Shown one piece after another: positions 1-13,254 of a DNA stretch of 64,000 bases (position 1 is its first letter; every line of letters begins with the position of its first letter). The translations under genes were made by a program, and so were the position numbers. This DNA comes from Physcia stellaris (Eukaryota > Ascomycota > Lecanoromycetes > Caliciales > Physciaceae). The DNA lies in NCBI GenBank assembly GCA_018902385.1, contig JABSSW010000036.1, positions 372,001-436,000 on the forward strand. Direction: 5' to 3'. The notes beneath the pieces were generated by a model that was given only the letters and a program-made list of their open reading frames with translations, was not told the DNA's origin and ran no database searches.

Positions 1-291
1 ACAACCTCCGCCTTGGGATCACGCCTACTCGACTTGCTCTTCCGTGGAATGATGTTGCTATGCTCATATCCGAGGCCTTGATGTTTCTTTCCTTTATCTG
101 CAAAAACACGACTTGACTGGATCGGATCTCTCCGTCTTCCCCTTTGCACCTTCTCGAGCAGCTTCGTGCGCTTCTGTCCAATCTCTAAGAGGTCCGGCAA
201 AGTCTCCTGCCTTGGGATACACGGCACCACTGACACGGGATGACTATCTTCTGATTCTTGGATCGCCACGCTATGAAACGCCGCTGCAGCC

Positions 292-3200
292 ATGTCTTCA
301 TCTCCCAACAGCAATGCTTCGTCCTCAGACCTCTATTCACCCTCCGACAACCCGGAACTAATTCTTGCTCATCCAGCAGTTACAGTGCCTTTAGAGAAAG
401 AAGATTTCATTCCGTTAACGGAGAACCACATATCTTACCGTACAAGTCGCAACAGTGATCAGCTTGTAGAGCCAACAGCTGAAACTGGACAAGGTATAGT
501 AGAACCTGGAAAGTGGGACCCCGATAGATCAAATTCGTCTATGCACAACCTGCCCAACGGACAAGATAGCTTTAATCATAAGCGCAAGAGGGATGAATTC
601 GAGGACCCACACCAGGACATTCGAGGACATACATCCCTCTCTACACCGTCAAGAGATGGACAGGATCCAGGTCGCTCCGATCAGAATGACGGTCCGCCAC
701 AAAAGCGCCAGCTGGTTCCGGAACATTGGTCAAGGGTCAGCCGATCCGAATCACAAGCGGACCTTTCCCCTTCCACAGGTTCAGGACGCCAGGTTCAGTC
801 TTCAGGATTGCCAGACGAGATTTGGCAGCACATCTTTTCTTTCGTTCCGCCTGTTTTTCTGGGCCGCTTGCTGAGTGTAAACCAAATATTCCATGCATGC
901 CTTACCAAGGCTACCGGGGAGCAAAGAGACCAAGCGCGTTACGTTGCCAGTGCTGTAAGACCTGTAAGTGCTGATTCTGTATGGGCTGCCTCTCGCAAGC
1001 GCTTTGCGCCTGGATTACCGAAGCCGCTCCGTGGCCTCCAGGAATTGGATATGTGGAGACTTCTCCGAGGCCGTCCATGCCAGTTGTGTGGGGAAACCAA
1101 GACTCAAAACTTTGCGACGAGCGCGGAAAGCCCATTAGAGTCAGGACCAGGTGATAAGGGTGTAAGGGTTTTATGGCCGTTTGGTATCCGGACTTGTGGC
1201 TCCTGCTTGCAAAAGTGCTCAGAAAAGGTTCATTTGAGATCAGCTTGGGCTGCTTGTAAGTTTAGGACACTTAGCTGACTTCTCTGTTAGGAGTCGGCTC
1301 TATATGTCTCCCCGGACTGCCCTTTTTTCCTTTTATCCGCGTTGCCTTTTGCGTTTGTGACAGCTACAAACCATTTTGTATCCAATGCTGCCCTGCAGAA
1401 CTTGGCCCACCTTCCGCCGCTGAAAATGGAGAAGCACTATTACAAACCGCACATAGAAGATATCAAGGGCCGTTTGACTGAGGCCAAAGCCTTGGGCGCT
1501 CCCTCCGTTGAGGAATGGATGAAAGGTCTGCCCTCCGAAGGGAAGGAGCGTATTGATGACGCCGTTCGCTGGGAACAGTGGGAAGCTCGAGGTGGGCTCA
1601 AGAGAGTCAATGCCAAGGCCCCTACCAAATCGTCAACACCGGCAATTTCCAGAATTGGCCCCGCTCCACACAGTAAATCCGATGCCTTCCCAGACCGTCC
1701 AACACCACAGAATATTCCGCTGCCTGCAAAACCCTCTGTTGATTCCAATGTTATGCTTCCTCCCACTCCAGCCGATCTTTCTTTCCCCAAGCTCAAATGA
1801 TGCGTAAGTAAAAATAGAACCCTATGTACGTGAGATGACTGACTTCGCAATGAAGCACAATTTCAGCCTACCTGGGCAACTGGGGTTTCGCATCCTGATG
1901 GATTTGCACAACGACCGCCGGGTGTTTTGCCTCAAACCCAACCTCGTCCGGAGCGTAACATCCGTGATGTCAACGAAGCGAAAGCAATGCGCAAAGCCGA
2001 GATTGAGCGCCGTTGTCAGGATCTGGAACCCCCGTTGCCCTCCAGTGTATTGAACCACATGGAATCATTCCAAGCTGCCATCCAGATTTCACAGCCTTTG
2101 ACAGACCACGCGTGGGAAGTTCTCAAGCCTCGCCTGCTCGCTCAACGCCCGTATGCAGAGCGAAAGGAAAAGGAGAAAATCCAGCAGGACGAACTTCTGC
2201 AGGAAGAATACAGGCAACGCCGTCAACAGGAGACACAACTTAAAGAGACCAAAGAAGCTCTTGATCGGGAATGGGATACTGTCCAAGCTCCTGTCCGTAA
2301 TCGCATTGGTGCTCTAGCCGACGAAGTCATCGCGGATAAATGGTCGAATGGTGATAGCGTCTCCAAAGACACCAGCCCCAAGTTCGCAGCTGACGTTTTG
2401 CTTTACGTCCGCGAGAGATTTTATGCTGACATTGTCAAGGAGGACGAAGAAGCTCGCGTCGCCGGACAATCAGTCAGGGCGGACCAGCCGAATGAACCTC
2501 CAACCAGAAAATTGATCTTGGAGAACATGAAATGGTTGTTTGATACTAAGATCAAACCACTCACTGAAAACTTCCAGAAAGAGCTTTTCCTATGTAATGG
2601 CTGCGAGGGCAACTTCAAGTTCTACGGATTCGAAGGAGTAATACAGCACTACGCGGCTAAGCATACTACCTCCTTGAGCATGGGCAGCGTCGTGGTTCAC
2701 TGGCGTGCAGAATGGCCCGAGCATCCGCCGTTCAACCCAAATCCAACAGCAGCCAAAGCAGCCTATTACAAGATCCCCACTCCAGTTAGCGGCCCCGTCC
2801 AAGGTCCAGCGAACATCGATCCACAACAACAGCAATTCTACGGCTATGGACGAGGATTGGATAACAACCCTGTTTCTCTCCCTGCGCAGCCGGTGTATCA
2901 TAACGTGCAAACGCCTGCAGAAGTCTATTCAGCGGCCAGTACTGCTCCTCAACAAAGTGCTCCGTATTCTTACCCTACTCACCAAGTTTATGCTTATTCG
3001 ACAGCGAGCACAGGTAATGTTCCAGTTCCATCCCCGGATCCAGGACCTGGTATTTGCTACCCAGGACCGCCGCAACCTATGTATTCTACTTCAAATCAGG
3101 GCTACAACTATCATCCCCAGGCACAGTACAGTCAACCTACTCAAGGTTACGCTTCACATTATCCAAGACCACAGTATCCTCCTTACACTCAAAGCCAAGA

Positions 3201-5484
3201 GTTCAGCATGCCAAGTGCTCCTATGCATGACCCCAGCAACCAGTACTATGGAACCAGTGCGATAGCCCAGCAACCTGGCAGCTATGCACCTCGACCAATT
3301 ACTCTTCACCCGTCTGGCCTTGCACCTGATGTGTATCAGACGCAGTTGGACGAGCTTGCCAAGCACGCTCGTGAAGTATGGTTCGGAACCTCGGGAATCA
3401 AGGACATTCCCCAAAGTGTCAGAATCTTTATTGTCATCCATCATGCGGCGTCCCGTTTCGCGACTTCCTTCTCCAGTGAGCCTACGTTAGCCATGTTCAT
3501 TGATGGGCTGGACAATCACCCTAAGATGAGACCAGTGCGAAGTCTCAATGGACTTGCGTGCAAGACGTGCGTTCATGCAAGCTCCGTTGATGGGCAGCAA
3601 GTGTTCTTGCAGCATCCTGTTGCCGATCGTAAACTGTACACGTTGCCACACTTACTAAACCATTTTCGCACAGCACACGCCGAGGCTAATTTCGGAAACT
3701 CTGAACATGTAGCTGCGGGCCCGAACAATAGACCAGATTGGAAGCGTGACATGATTGAGCTGCCGGAACTTCCACTTATCGCGGATCTCGTGCACGCTCA
3801 AGGAGTGGACGACACAAAGTTAGGATTGATCGCTTCGGTTTTTCCTGAAGCATTCCCCAACCCCTTGCCAACCATGGGGAAAAGAGGTGGCAACGTTGGG
3901 CCCGTACCTGTTTACAGAGCGAATTCTATGTCCGCACATCCAGTTCGAACAGCAGTACCTGCTTCGCACCTTGATCAATCGCGGACGACCGACACTCCAA
4001 CCAACTACCAACCGTTTGCTAGGCCCGTTAGCGCTCTCAGGATGTCTGGGTCTCGTGCTCAATCTTCTGAGCCCCCAGGAGAAGATGAATATGATCCTCA
4101 TCGACCGGCGTATTTAGGCAAAATCATCAGGCCTGATACCGAAGCAGTATCTTCAAGACACCAAGAGCATGTTACGTCGATTCCAATTGGTGCTGAGCAG
4201 AGTCCAAATTTCCGACACAACCAGCACCATGCACAGTATTATGTCACAAACAATGCGCCAAGAGTTGAAGCTACCCACGGAATACAGTCTAACATGCAGA
4301 ATGGAGAACCAGGCCAATTCTATCGTGCTGGAAACGCTTCTGGGCGGGCAACATGTCATGAAACTTCGGTGAATGTGCCTTCAAGTGGACGTATCGACGA
4401 GACATATGCAAATCACTCAGAACGGCAAACATATCAAGACTCAAATCAACACGCGTACAATGAAAACAGTGCGATCACTCGTCAGCATCCCAATGATCAT
4501 CTCAATCAGATTGGAGACTCTATCTCAGCTCAATATCGCAATCACGCTACGTCCCCAATTGAGGCTGCTGAACATTTCCTGAGAAGCTTCCCTGTCTCCA
4601 AAGCCAGTCACTCTGGCACGCGAGAACAAGATGCTGCTTTCCGCTCTGCTTCAGTCTGGACAGACGGAGCTCGCAATGCTGATCTCGATCGGAAATACCA
4701 TGACAATGTCGGCATGGAAAGGTGGAACAAAGTCCAAAGCGGCACACGTCAAGCTACTGACAACTATCCTGTCATCGATTCCATACGTGCGGCTTCTTTG
4801 ATTTCGAAAGCCGTTGAAGAGTCCGCCTCTGTTCAAGGCTTCGTGACCAAGGGACATCAAGAGGATGAATATCGCCCGCCAACCCACGTCCAATTGCCTC
4901 TCGGTGCGAATCGGGTTGGGCAGTCACCACAGCCTTACGACAAGCATAGTAGCGGTCGGCAAATAGTTTCACATCAGCAATACGCGGTCAGTGACATGGA
5001 CATATCCCGAGAAGATCGTGCAAGTTCCTATCAACAGCCACAAGATTTACAGTATCGAAGCCGGTCTCGGTCCCCAAAACCGCTCGAAAGAGGGTTCTAT
5101 CGCTCGAGGAGCCCAAGAGTTGAAGCCCGAAATGAGTCAGTGTATCATGTCATCTCTCCACCGTTGCGCAACGAAAACCCATCACAGAGGATTCTGGGTT
5201 ATGAATATCCTGTGAAAGAGCGTTATCAGTACATTGACAACAACGGCTCAGCCGAGGATCGCTATGGTCGACGTGTCGAATACGTTCCTTTGAGATACGA
5301 AGAACCTCGACCTACAGAGACCAGCCGATACATATTGGCACCCCGATACGAGGAACCTGCACCACCTCAAGGTTATGTTCGAGTTGAACAGGGTTATGGG
5401 GGAGAGCAATATTACGAGCGCGACGGGCAACTCTACCGTGCAGGTCCCAGCACACAGGCCTATGCTGCAGATTACCGACACTAG
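292..5484 (+). CDS. F-box and C2H2-like zinc finger protein
   Basis: Large protein of about 1,690 residues, probably a substrate adaptor of an SCF ubiquitin ligase. The F-box (LPDEIWQHIFSFVPP) lies near residue 175, then a CxxC...CxxC pair (CQLCGE, CGSCLQKC). Further on come two C2H2-like fingers (CNGCEGNF...HYAAKH and CKTCVHAS...HFRTAH), a long Gln/Tyr/Pro-rich middle and an Arg-Ser tail. Exons read 292 to about 1227-1255, 1291-1803 and 1867-5484. The first junction is unclear: the good GTAAGT at 1256 does not keep frame with the acceptor ending at 1290, while a weak donor at 1228 does. Exon 2 carries an in-frame TGA at 1798-1800, six bases before the GTAAGT donor at 1804; exon 3 continues the family's sequence in the same phase. 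The ATG at 292 has a good context. The family is recognised from the conserved block after 1927; function is inferred from the F-box only. Confidence 0.78.
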
Positions 5485-6672
5485 GGTAAGGCGAACCAAC
5501 CTCTCTATCCCCGCAGCAGCCCAACTATCAAATCCTAGACAACACCCTTTATGGTTGTCAGTTCTTTCAGTCATTGCGGAAGCCTTATTACTCCTTACTC
5601 CAGGCCTTTTCCTGTTTGGCCTAGCTAAGTTCTCGAGGATGACCTTTGTCCCATGTCTTGTTCTATATCACAAGGTTGCGAAATCTCTCTCACAGCAGAT
5701 TATGACCAGAGAGATAGTTCTTGAGTCACTTCTTTCGGTCATACTCGTGTTTTACTCATGCTGTCTCAATCGTGTCACAGCTATCTCCTGTTCGCGCCTG
5801 TTTTCGTGTTAGACGTAATAGTCTAGCATCTGTCTATGCCGGTCACACAATAGAGGAGGCGTCAGGCTGTTGGCTAGGTTAATCAGTATGTAAAGCCGCA
5901 GATGGAGTTCTCCACTAGCACATTATGTTTCTATTGGACATGTAATCTTAGTAGACCTTGACGAATTGGCTTTCGTCACTACCTGTACCATCAGAATAGC
6001 GAACGAGCTCAGCCGGTACATTTATACCGGTGCTGTTCATTCGATAGCCGTCGAATACTCACGAATACTCCAATTAATGATCATACCTACAACCAGGTCC
6101 TTGTTCTTGTTGGCAAGGTGACCTTTCCGGTTATGCATTGCTACCAATGATTCGCATGTTATTCTCTATTATTGCACACCGATTCATATGCTGCGACTGC
6201 CGATTGCACGTCCTTCAATGTAATGCGACTTGGACTTGTAAAGATGCCGGCGTTTGAACGTCTTCATGTAGGCCGACCGTTGCCACGTTGCCGTTGAATC
6301 AATGCCCGAACCTAGCACAAGAATGTTCGATGTTTGTTTTCGCAGCAGCTTTCCATGAATACAGAACATGGTTTTCGGTCAAAATTGCTCGTATTAGAGT
6401 GCCTCGGGAGTGCTCAGAGTGTCTCTGTCCTGTCGGCAATTTATCATATCTCGGGCCGCATTCCGAAAGCGTTTGATTTATCAATACAGCAAACTGGAGC
6501 TTAAAGTGAGATTCCTTTTCTTCGCAGGTAAGCATTCATCCTTCATGTTCAATCACAAATTACTGTCGATCGTATTTGCCCCGAGTCTCTGCTAATGAGT
6601 ACTGTGCACTAGTAGATAACTTTCTCGTATGTCTGACTTACCCTGCCCACCTAGGACTCAGTATTGTATTTC
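5485..6672. other. Intergenic region with probable leader intron of AMP deaminase
   Basis: No convincing gene in about 1.2 kb. The right end probably holds the leader of the AMP deaminase gene: a GTAAGC donor at 6528, a CTGAC branch-like site near 6632 and a TAG acceptor ending at 6654 outline a 127-bp leader intron just upstream of the ATG. Confidence 0.4.
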
Positions 6673-9600
6673 ATGGTGAAGATGGAGAGGATTACACAGC
6701 AGCATTATGACTATGACCGAGGAAAGGAATATCAAGACGAGACTTCAGATGTAGATACCGTCGATAATCTTGGTACGCCCTCCGATGAAGAGGAAATACA
6801 GCAATTATCTCCCGAAGATCGCACAAAGTCGGCATATTATAACCATAAGATTGAGAAGCAGATCATAACCACCGAATCTAAGCACATCTACCAGCGCCAT
6901 CAATTAGAGCGCGCCAACCAAGATGGAGAGCCCCAAAGTCCGTTAGCACGGACGGGAACCCTGTCCTCCATCCCTGAGAGTGGACAGGCAGGGCGAAGTC
7001 GATCCGAAAGTGTCGCATCGCGGACAACGGGGCGCAATTACGACAACAGACAAAGGACTCCAAGCTCAGTACCGATAGCTTCACGGGACACACCTGATGG
7101 ATCAACTGAAAGCGTTAGTCTGGACAGTGTGCGTTCAGCTATTGAAACAATATCACCAGCTCCTCACCACCAGGAACCCGTCACTCGGGAACGGAACGTC
7201 AACGAAGGAGTCGGTCTTGCGCTGAGCGGCAGTAGCGTCTTACCCGAAATAAGTACGATTTGTAGGAACATACAGGAAGTGTTGGACATTCGACGCAAGT
7301 ATATCATGCTATCCCTCCAAGAACCGAAGGACGATCCGAGGAATGACGAGCATTGGGAATTATACCCACCGCCACCGGATCCTGTCTGGTACAAAAACAA
7401 AAACGCTCTTTTAAATTCAGGTTCAGCGTCAACGTCGACAATCTCGGAAAGCAGCTCGCAACATGCCTCAAGGCCTAGGAAAGCAGGTCAAAATATTGGG
7501 GCAGACTTTGACGTCTCGCATTTCTACCCAATGCCGGGGGCGGAGGGTAGAATGATGTTCAATATCGATGACAATGGCGTATATCAAGTGTACCGTTCCC
7601 CGGAAGCCTTGGAGTCCCAAGAACCCATCGTCCGGGTTCCGACCCTGCGAGAGTATTTCAGAGACAAAGATAAGATCATGGAATATTCGATGGATGGCCC
7701 CAGCAAGAGCTATACTTTCCAGCAACTAAATATCCTTGACAGTAAATTCAACCTTCACAAGATGGAGAACGGATATCAGGAGCACACAGACTCTAAAAAA
7801 GTGCCTCATCGAGACTTCTACAACGTGCGAAAGGTAGACACCCACGTTCATCATTCATCTTGTATGAATGCAAAGCACCTCCTACGATATATGAAAAGCA
7901 AGGTGAAGAAGTCGCCGGACGAAGTTGTCGCTAATCGGGACGGCACGTATTTGACTCTTGCTGAGGTCTTCAGTCGCCTTGGTATCACACCCTATGATCT
8001 GAGCATTGATACCCTTGACATGCATGTAAGTAGTATGGTCTGGCTTGCCAATGCCAGTAGCTAATGCATGTCAGGCTCACAGCGACTCATTCCATCGCTT
8101 TGATAAGTTCAACCTCAAATACAATCCTATTGGCGAGTCAAGTCTGAGGGAAGTCTTCCTCAAAACAGACAATTACATCAAGGGTAGATACCTTGCAGAA
8201 GTAACCCGAGAGGTCATCTCCGATCTCGAATCTAGCAAGTACCAGATGGTCGAGTGGCGTCTTTCGATCTACGGTAAGTCGGTTGGGGAATGGGATAAGC
8301 TCGCCGCTTGGGTGGTAGATAACAAGTTGGTGTCGCCTAGTGTAAGATGGCTTATCCAAGTGCCCAGGCTTTACTCTGCATGGAAACAGAAGAATGTTGT
8401 CGACAATTTTGAGCAAATGGTCATCAACATCTTCCAACCTTTGTTTGAAGCCACTCAGGACCCAAACTCCCATCCAAAGCTCCACATCTTCCTTCAGAAA
8501 GTCGTTGGCTTCGATACCGTTGACGACGAGAGTAAGACAGAGACACGCTTGTACAGGAAATATCCAAATGCTAGGCAATGGGCCGATGGTCAGGACCCAC
8601 CGTACACTTACTGGATTTATTATTTGTATGCCAACATAGCATCTCTTAATAATTGGCGGAAGCTGCGTGGGTTTACGACGTTCGCTCTCAGACCTCATTG
8701 CGGTGAAGCTGGAGATCCCGATCACCTTGCGGCTGCTGCGTTGTGCTGTTATGCAATCAATCACGGCATTACGCTGAGAAAGGTCCCTTTTTTCCAGTAC
8801 ATATTCTACCTTGACCAAATCGGTATTGCCATGTCACCTCTCAGCAACAACGCATTATTTCTCACGTACGAGCGGAATCCGTTCCCGAGGTACTTCAGCC
8901 GGGGTCTCAATGTTTCCCTATCCACCGACGATCCGCTACAATTCGCCTTCACAAGAGAGCCACTGATCGAAGAATACTCTGTTGCAGCACAAATCTACAA
9001 GCTTTCTGCTGTCGACATGTGTGAGTTAGCTGAGAACTCCGTGCTGCAAAGTGGGTTCGAATATGCATTGAAACGACATTGGCTTGGTCATAATTTCTGC
9101 AAATGGGGTGTCGAAGGAAACGATGTTGACAAAACAAATGTTCCCAACATCAGAAAGGCTTATCGGGAACGGACACTGGAGTATGAGAAAGACTGGTAAG
9201 CTTCCGACACCTTTCGCAGTGCTTTAGCCACCTGACTTTCTTTACAGCATAGCTCGCGCGGCCGCAGCCAATATTCCCTCTAGTAGCGAAGAGGTAGGAC
9301 TATCGAGGAATAGCTCTGTGCGGACCCCAGGACGGAGCGGTACTGTACGGACTCCGCGACTTCAAGGGTCCCATTCCGCGCTTGAGATGGCTCGGATTGA
9401 ACACACTAGCCCTGAGCAGCTTCTGCGAAGGGGAGAGCAGCCCTCGCGTTCCTCGCCAATCGTCCTAACACCCTCGGGCGCCCAGACTCCGGTAGTAGAC
9501 GCTGGATCAAGCATGTTCCCCGGCGTTGTGCACGACAGAGCAAGACGCAAGAGCATTAGGCAAGGGAGCGGCTCTGAGAAGGACTCCGATGGCGGCTCGG

Positions 9601-9692
9601 TGATCTTATCACGGTCCTTTACCCGCGACAGGGACGACACCGGCATTGATGGAGCTGTAGCGGAAATGCCAGGCGAAGAGGATTCAGATTAG
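6673..9692 (+). CDS. AMD1: AMP deaminase
   Basis: Converts AMP to IMP and ammonia in the purine nucleotide cycle; cytosolic zinc enzyme. Exons 6673-8025, 8075-9195 and 9248-9692 join in phase to give about 972 residues, a normal length for the fungal enzyme. The catalytic core is very clear: [12 protein letters not shown] (metal-binding HxH), [13 protein letters not shown] across the first intron, RPHCGEAGD, and the signature [12 protein letters not shown]. The N-terminal 330 residues are Ser/Glu-rich and variable, as in the family; the C-terminal exon is an acidic, Ser-rich tail. Introns have GTAAGT and GTAAGC donors and CTAAT/CTGAC branch sites. The ATG at 6673 is followed by another at 6682, so the start could be nine bases later. 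The reading frame is intact. Confidence 0.95.
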
Positions 9693-10785
9693 GCCGCCTA
9701 CTGCAATGAGCTCATGAAATTAATGAGGATAGAGATGAGTGACTACAGCTGGAGCAGAGACGGCGTTACAGGTAACAATACCCGGGAAAAAAGATCCTTG
9801 GCGACGAGCGTGAGTGACCATAATGACTCATCGAAAGTTCACCATCATGAGCTCCAGTCGCGAGATATTGTAACCATCAAGCACGCCCAGTATTTGGAAA
9901 TTCTTGTTTTCTAAAGCACATCTCTGTTGTCCAACGGCTATAGACACGTTGAACTGTTTCTCTATTCATTATCTTTGTTGTTGGATATTGTGATTCTCTT
10001 CTCACGAAAGAAACCACCAGTACCACTTCTTGTATTTCCTGAAACTTTTAATCTCCTCTCCCCTTTCTCCATTACAGAATTTTCCCTCCTGTCCTCCCCA
10101 CCTCAGGACCTCAGGTCTCGCGAGTCTCACCAATAGAGTTACATCACGACAAATGCCACTTGTCATGAATGACTCCCGATCAGCCCCATCCTCATCTTCA
10201 TCTATTCGCTTGAACCCAATGATCGACAATGTCATAACCTCACATTTCACTAGCTGCATCCTGGCTAACCTTCGATTCGACATGGGTGGGAGGAGTGACT
10301 AGAGACTTCAATGCAGCAATCGACTTTGTGATGACGACCAATGCGATAACAGATCACTCCTTCGACATTGAGAAATCGAATGAGATAAATACGAGATTCC
10401 CGATCGAGAAATGGTAACTGCGCCCAAAAAGGAATCTCGTACACATTTGCTCGTGGAAAAGTGATTAAATTGGTATGTACGAGCACGTCCGAAGGCTAGC
10501 TCGACTCAACAACCTACACCAAATCCACAGTCTCCAATCACATCGTGGATCGATTTCAATCCGTTTCGTCCAGTAGAATTAATCAACGAGCCGGTGCGAA
10601 CTCTTAGCAGTACAGCGTAGGACAATCTGCGATCAAGATCTAAGATTGCTTAGCATTGCGGCTTTGTGCTATCAGGATATATAAAAGGGAAGGAATTCAT
10701 CCCCTTCATTGTTGCAACAGATCATCCACTCTCAATATTTCGAAAAATCTCATACACACACCAACTTGCAGCTATCATCTTCACA
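9693..10785. other. Intergenic region, promoter side of hydrophobin gene
   Basis: About 1.1 kb without a supportable gene. Only short chance reading frames occur; the right end carries the TATA box of the hydrophobin gene. Confidence 0.5.
10678..10686 (+). promoter_or_regulatory. TATA box of the hydrophobin gene
   Basis: TATATAAAA lies 100 bp upstream of the hydrophobin ATG. Strong TATA boxes of this kind are typical of highly expressed or developmentally induced fungal genes such as those for secreted surface proteins. Confidence 0.6.
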
Positions 10786-11195
10786 ATGCAATTCTCCCTG
10801 TTCCTCACTGTCCTCGCCGGAGCATCAGCCACCCTCGCTGTGCCAGCTATGAAACGCCAAGAATCATCTCCCTGCTCGGACCCTAACGCTGTCGCTGTAT
10901 GTTGCGAAAAAGACATTTTCAGTACTAGTCTCGCAGGCCTCAGATGCGTAAAGCGTATGTCAATACCCTGGTTTTCGGGTTTTCTATGGCTGATTAGAGT
11001 CACAGCTCGTTATGGGTACAAGCCTCCAAATGCCGAGGCCTTAAGGGAATATTGTAACACTAGGATATTAGGGAAAGCTCAATGCTGTAAAGCAGATGTG
11101 GTGTGTCTTCGTCAGACTCTGACCGGCGTTGGAAACCCTGACTGATCTTGCTACAGGCTGGTACCGGTGCCCTTTGCACGGATCCTGACGTCTAA
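10786..11195 (+). CDS. Class II-like hydrophobin, secreted
   Basis: Small amphipathic surface protein expected to self-assemble at air-water or wall interfaces. Exons 10786-10954, 11006-11100 and 11157-11195 join in phase to a 100-residue precursor. It starts with a signal peptide (MQFSLFLTVLAGASATLA) followed by a Lys-Arg site. The eight cysteines follow the hydrophobin order C-CC-C-C-CC-C with spacings 8, 13, 18, 9 and 10. Textbook class II spacing is about 9, 11, 16, 8-9 and 10, so the first and last gaps fit but the two middle loops are each two residues longer. The tail after the last cysteine is only five residues. A TATA box lies 100 bp upstream. Donors are GTATGT and GTGTGT, acceptors CACAG and TACAG. 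Confidence 0.82.
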
Positions 11196-13254
11196 GGGCT
11201 ACTTGATCGATTCGTCGATGATATTGGCCTCGATAACAGGCAAACTCCATGTTATAGGGAGTATATTGGCAGTCGAAGGAACTTATGGTGGGACATTCAA
11301 CATTGCTATTACCGAACACAGTCGCTTTGCGGGAATACTTATCCACACTTCTCGAATTTGTTCTCAAAATTGATCTACACAGTTTTTCAAATTCAGATCA
11401 AGCTCCAATCAGTATACATAGTTCTTGTAATTCCCACAATTAATCACTCAAAATGGCTTGAGACGACCAACAGCACTTTTCCCAAGAAACCACCTCGCGG
11501 TGACGCGTTCATCCCCCCTTTTACTCTCCCTCTATATTATCTCGTCAACAGTAGGTGCCTCACCCCTCCTCCTCCCTTTCACACCCTTTCATCCGTCACC
11601 CCCATTCCCCACTCTACCTCAACGGACTCCAATGACTCTTCTTATCAAACTGCCTCAGCGAGTCCGAGCGTATCGATTCAGCGTAGGTTGGAAGCGAGGT
11701 TTTGGGTTGCGATCTTGTGCTTGATATTGAAGCTGAGGTTGGGGAGGTGGTTTGGCTGCGAGGGGACGCGGAGGAGGAGGAGGAGGAGGAGGAAGACGAT
11801 CTAGGCGTGGAGGGATTGAAGAAAGCGTAGGATGTGGTGAAGGAGGACATCTTTGGTGCTTTTGCTGGGTTGGGCTGGTCTAGACTCGGGGATGGGATGG
11901 GATGGGAATGTTGGGGTTTTGGTAGGAGGAGGATGAGGCTCCAATGGTAGGTCAATTTGTATATATGATAGTCTGATAAATCTGGGGAGAACTTTTGTTT
12001 TTGGAAAAGGGCGAAAGGGGCGTTCCAATAAAATGAATAGAGTTCTTTTTATTATTACTGAGGAAGAACGAAGAACAGAGATCAGGCAAGCACAGTTGGG
12101 GGTTTTATACAAGTACTCCTATGACTACCCTCCACTGCATCCCCCATCTCCAAAGCCAGGTCTACGTAGGTAGTCAGCAAGCAGCCCTGACAATGCATTG
12201 CGTCCATGAGTCACTGCCTAGCATGGCCTGATGTCTCGAGCCCCATTGGGTTACGTGCTTCGCGTGAGCGGTGAGCAGTCTACGCGTGCCTTACTAAGAA
12301 AGGGGACTAGGGTTGTAACTCTCGAACCACTGTAGAATTAGCTAATGCACCAATTGTGAAGTGAGAGCGAAGGTTTGCCAAATTGGACGGAGAGAGGAGC
12401 TAGGGCAGGAGACTCTTCAGGCCGGTGTCGGAGCTTGTTTTGTTTTCAATGGTCATTGCTGCGCGGTAGGGTAGTGCTTCGAGTGGATGGCTGAGGGTTG
12501 TGCTTACGAAGCAACGCTGCGAGGAGGAGTCATACGGCGCCTAGAACCTAAATAAGCCGTCGTCTGAATAAAGTAACATGGGTTGAGTTCCTCACGTTAC
12601 CAGGTACCTAAGGTAGGGATTAAAGCTACTAGTGGTGTGGGGATTCATTTACTCGCCCCAGACAGAAATTAGAATTGAGTGCCGATAGATAGAAACCACT
12701 TATCAGATCAAGGTTACCCGACTTTGGAAGTTAGAACGTAAACAAATATGAATGGAGATCTCAATTTGTCGAACTTCCCAAGTCGGGCTATCGTTGATTC
12801 ATTCATTCGATTTCCGGTGAATGATTGTTGATCACGTGAGATGAGATCTGCACTCGATTTTGCCAGGGGCGAGAGTTTCAAAAATTAGGGCAAGGTCGAT
12901 ACTACCTTGTGCTTTCTGGGTTGTACTTTGGGTGGAGAGAACTAGGGAAAGATATGCAGAGGAAATGGGTAGATAATAAGTATCTTGAGGATGCTCGCTG
13001 GTTGTAACAATTTCACATCCAGTTTGGCTGCGGAAATATAAATCGAAATTTGAAAGCAGGTTGCATTCATGATTCTCGTACGTCGAAGACCTCGCTGGAG
13101 GTCAACTATCATCGCTTAAGATAATGCTGGCTGCTGAAGCCATTTCCATGCATATCCAGCTCCATCTATTGAAAAGATCAACGCCCATCTATGTGCAAGC
13201 AAGTCTATAATGCCGCGGTCATTAGTAAAATCAAATTCTAAAGTCAACACACAT
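11196..13254. other. Gene-poor 2-kb stretch
   Basis: No gene that I can support. The only longer frames lie on the minus strand over a purine-rich GGA tract, so their poly-Ser translation is a low-complexity artefact. Confidence 0.5.
11771..11793 (+). repeat. (GGA)n microsatellite
   Basis: A run of about seven GGA triplets in a purine-rich, gene-free region. On the other strand it gives a poly-Ser chance frame. Confidence 0.85.

Noticed and set aside
8138-8818. 226-codon minus-strand frame
   Set aside because: Lies entirely antisense to the strongly conserved AMP deaminase core.
11614-12112. Minus-strand frames with a poly-Ser run
   Set aside because: Produced by the GGA microsatellite and purine-rich flank; no start, splice or homology support.
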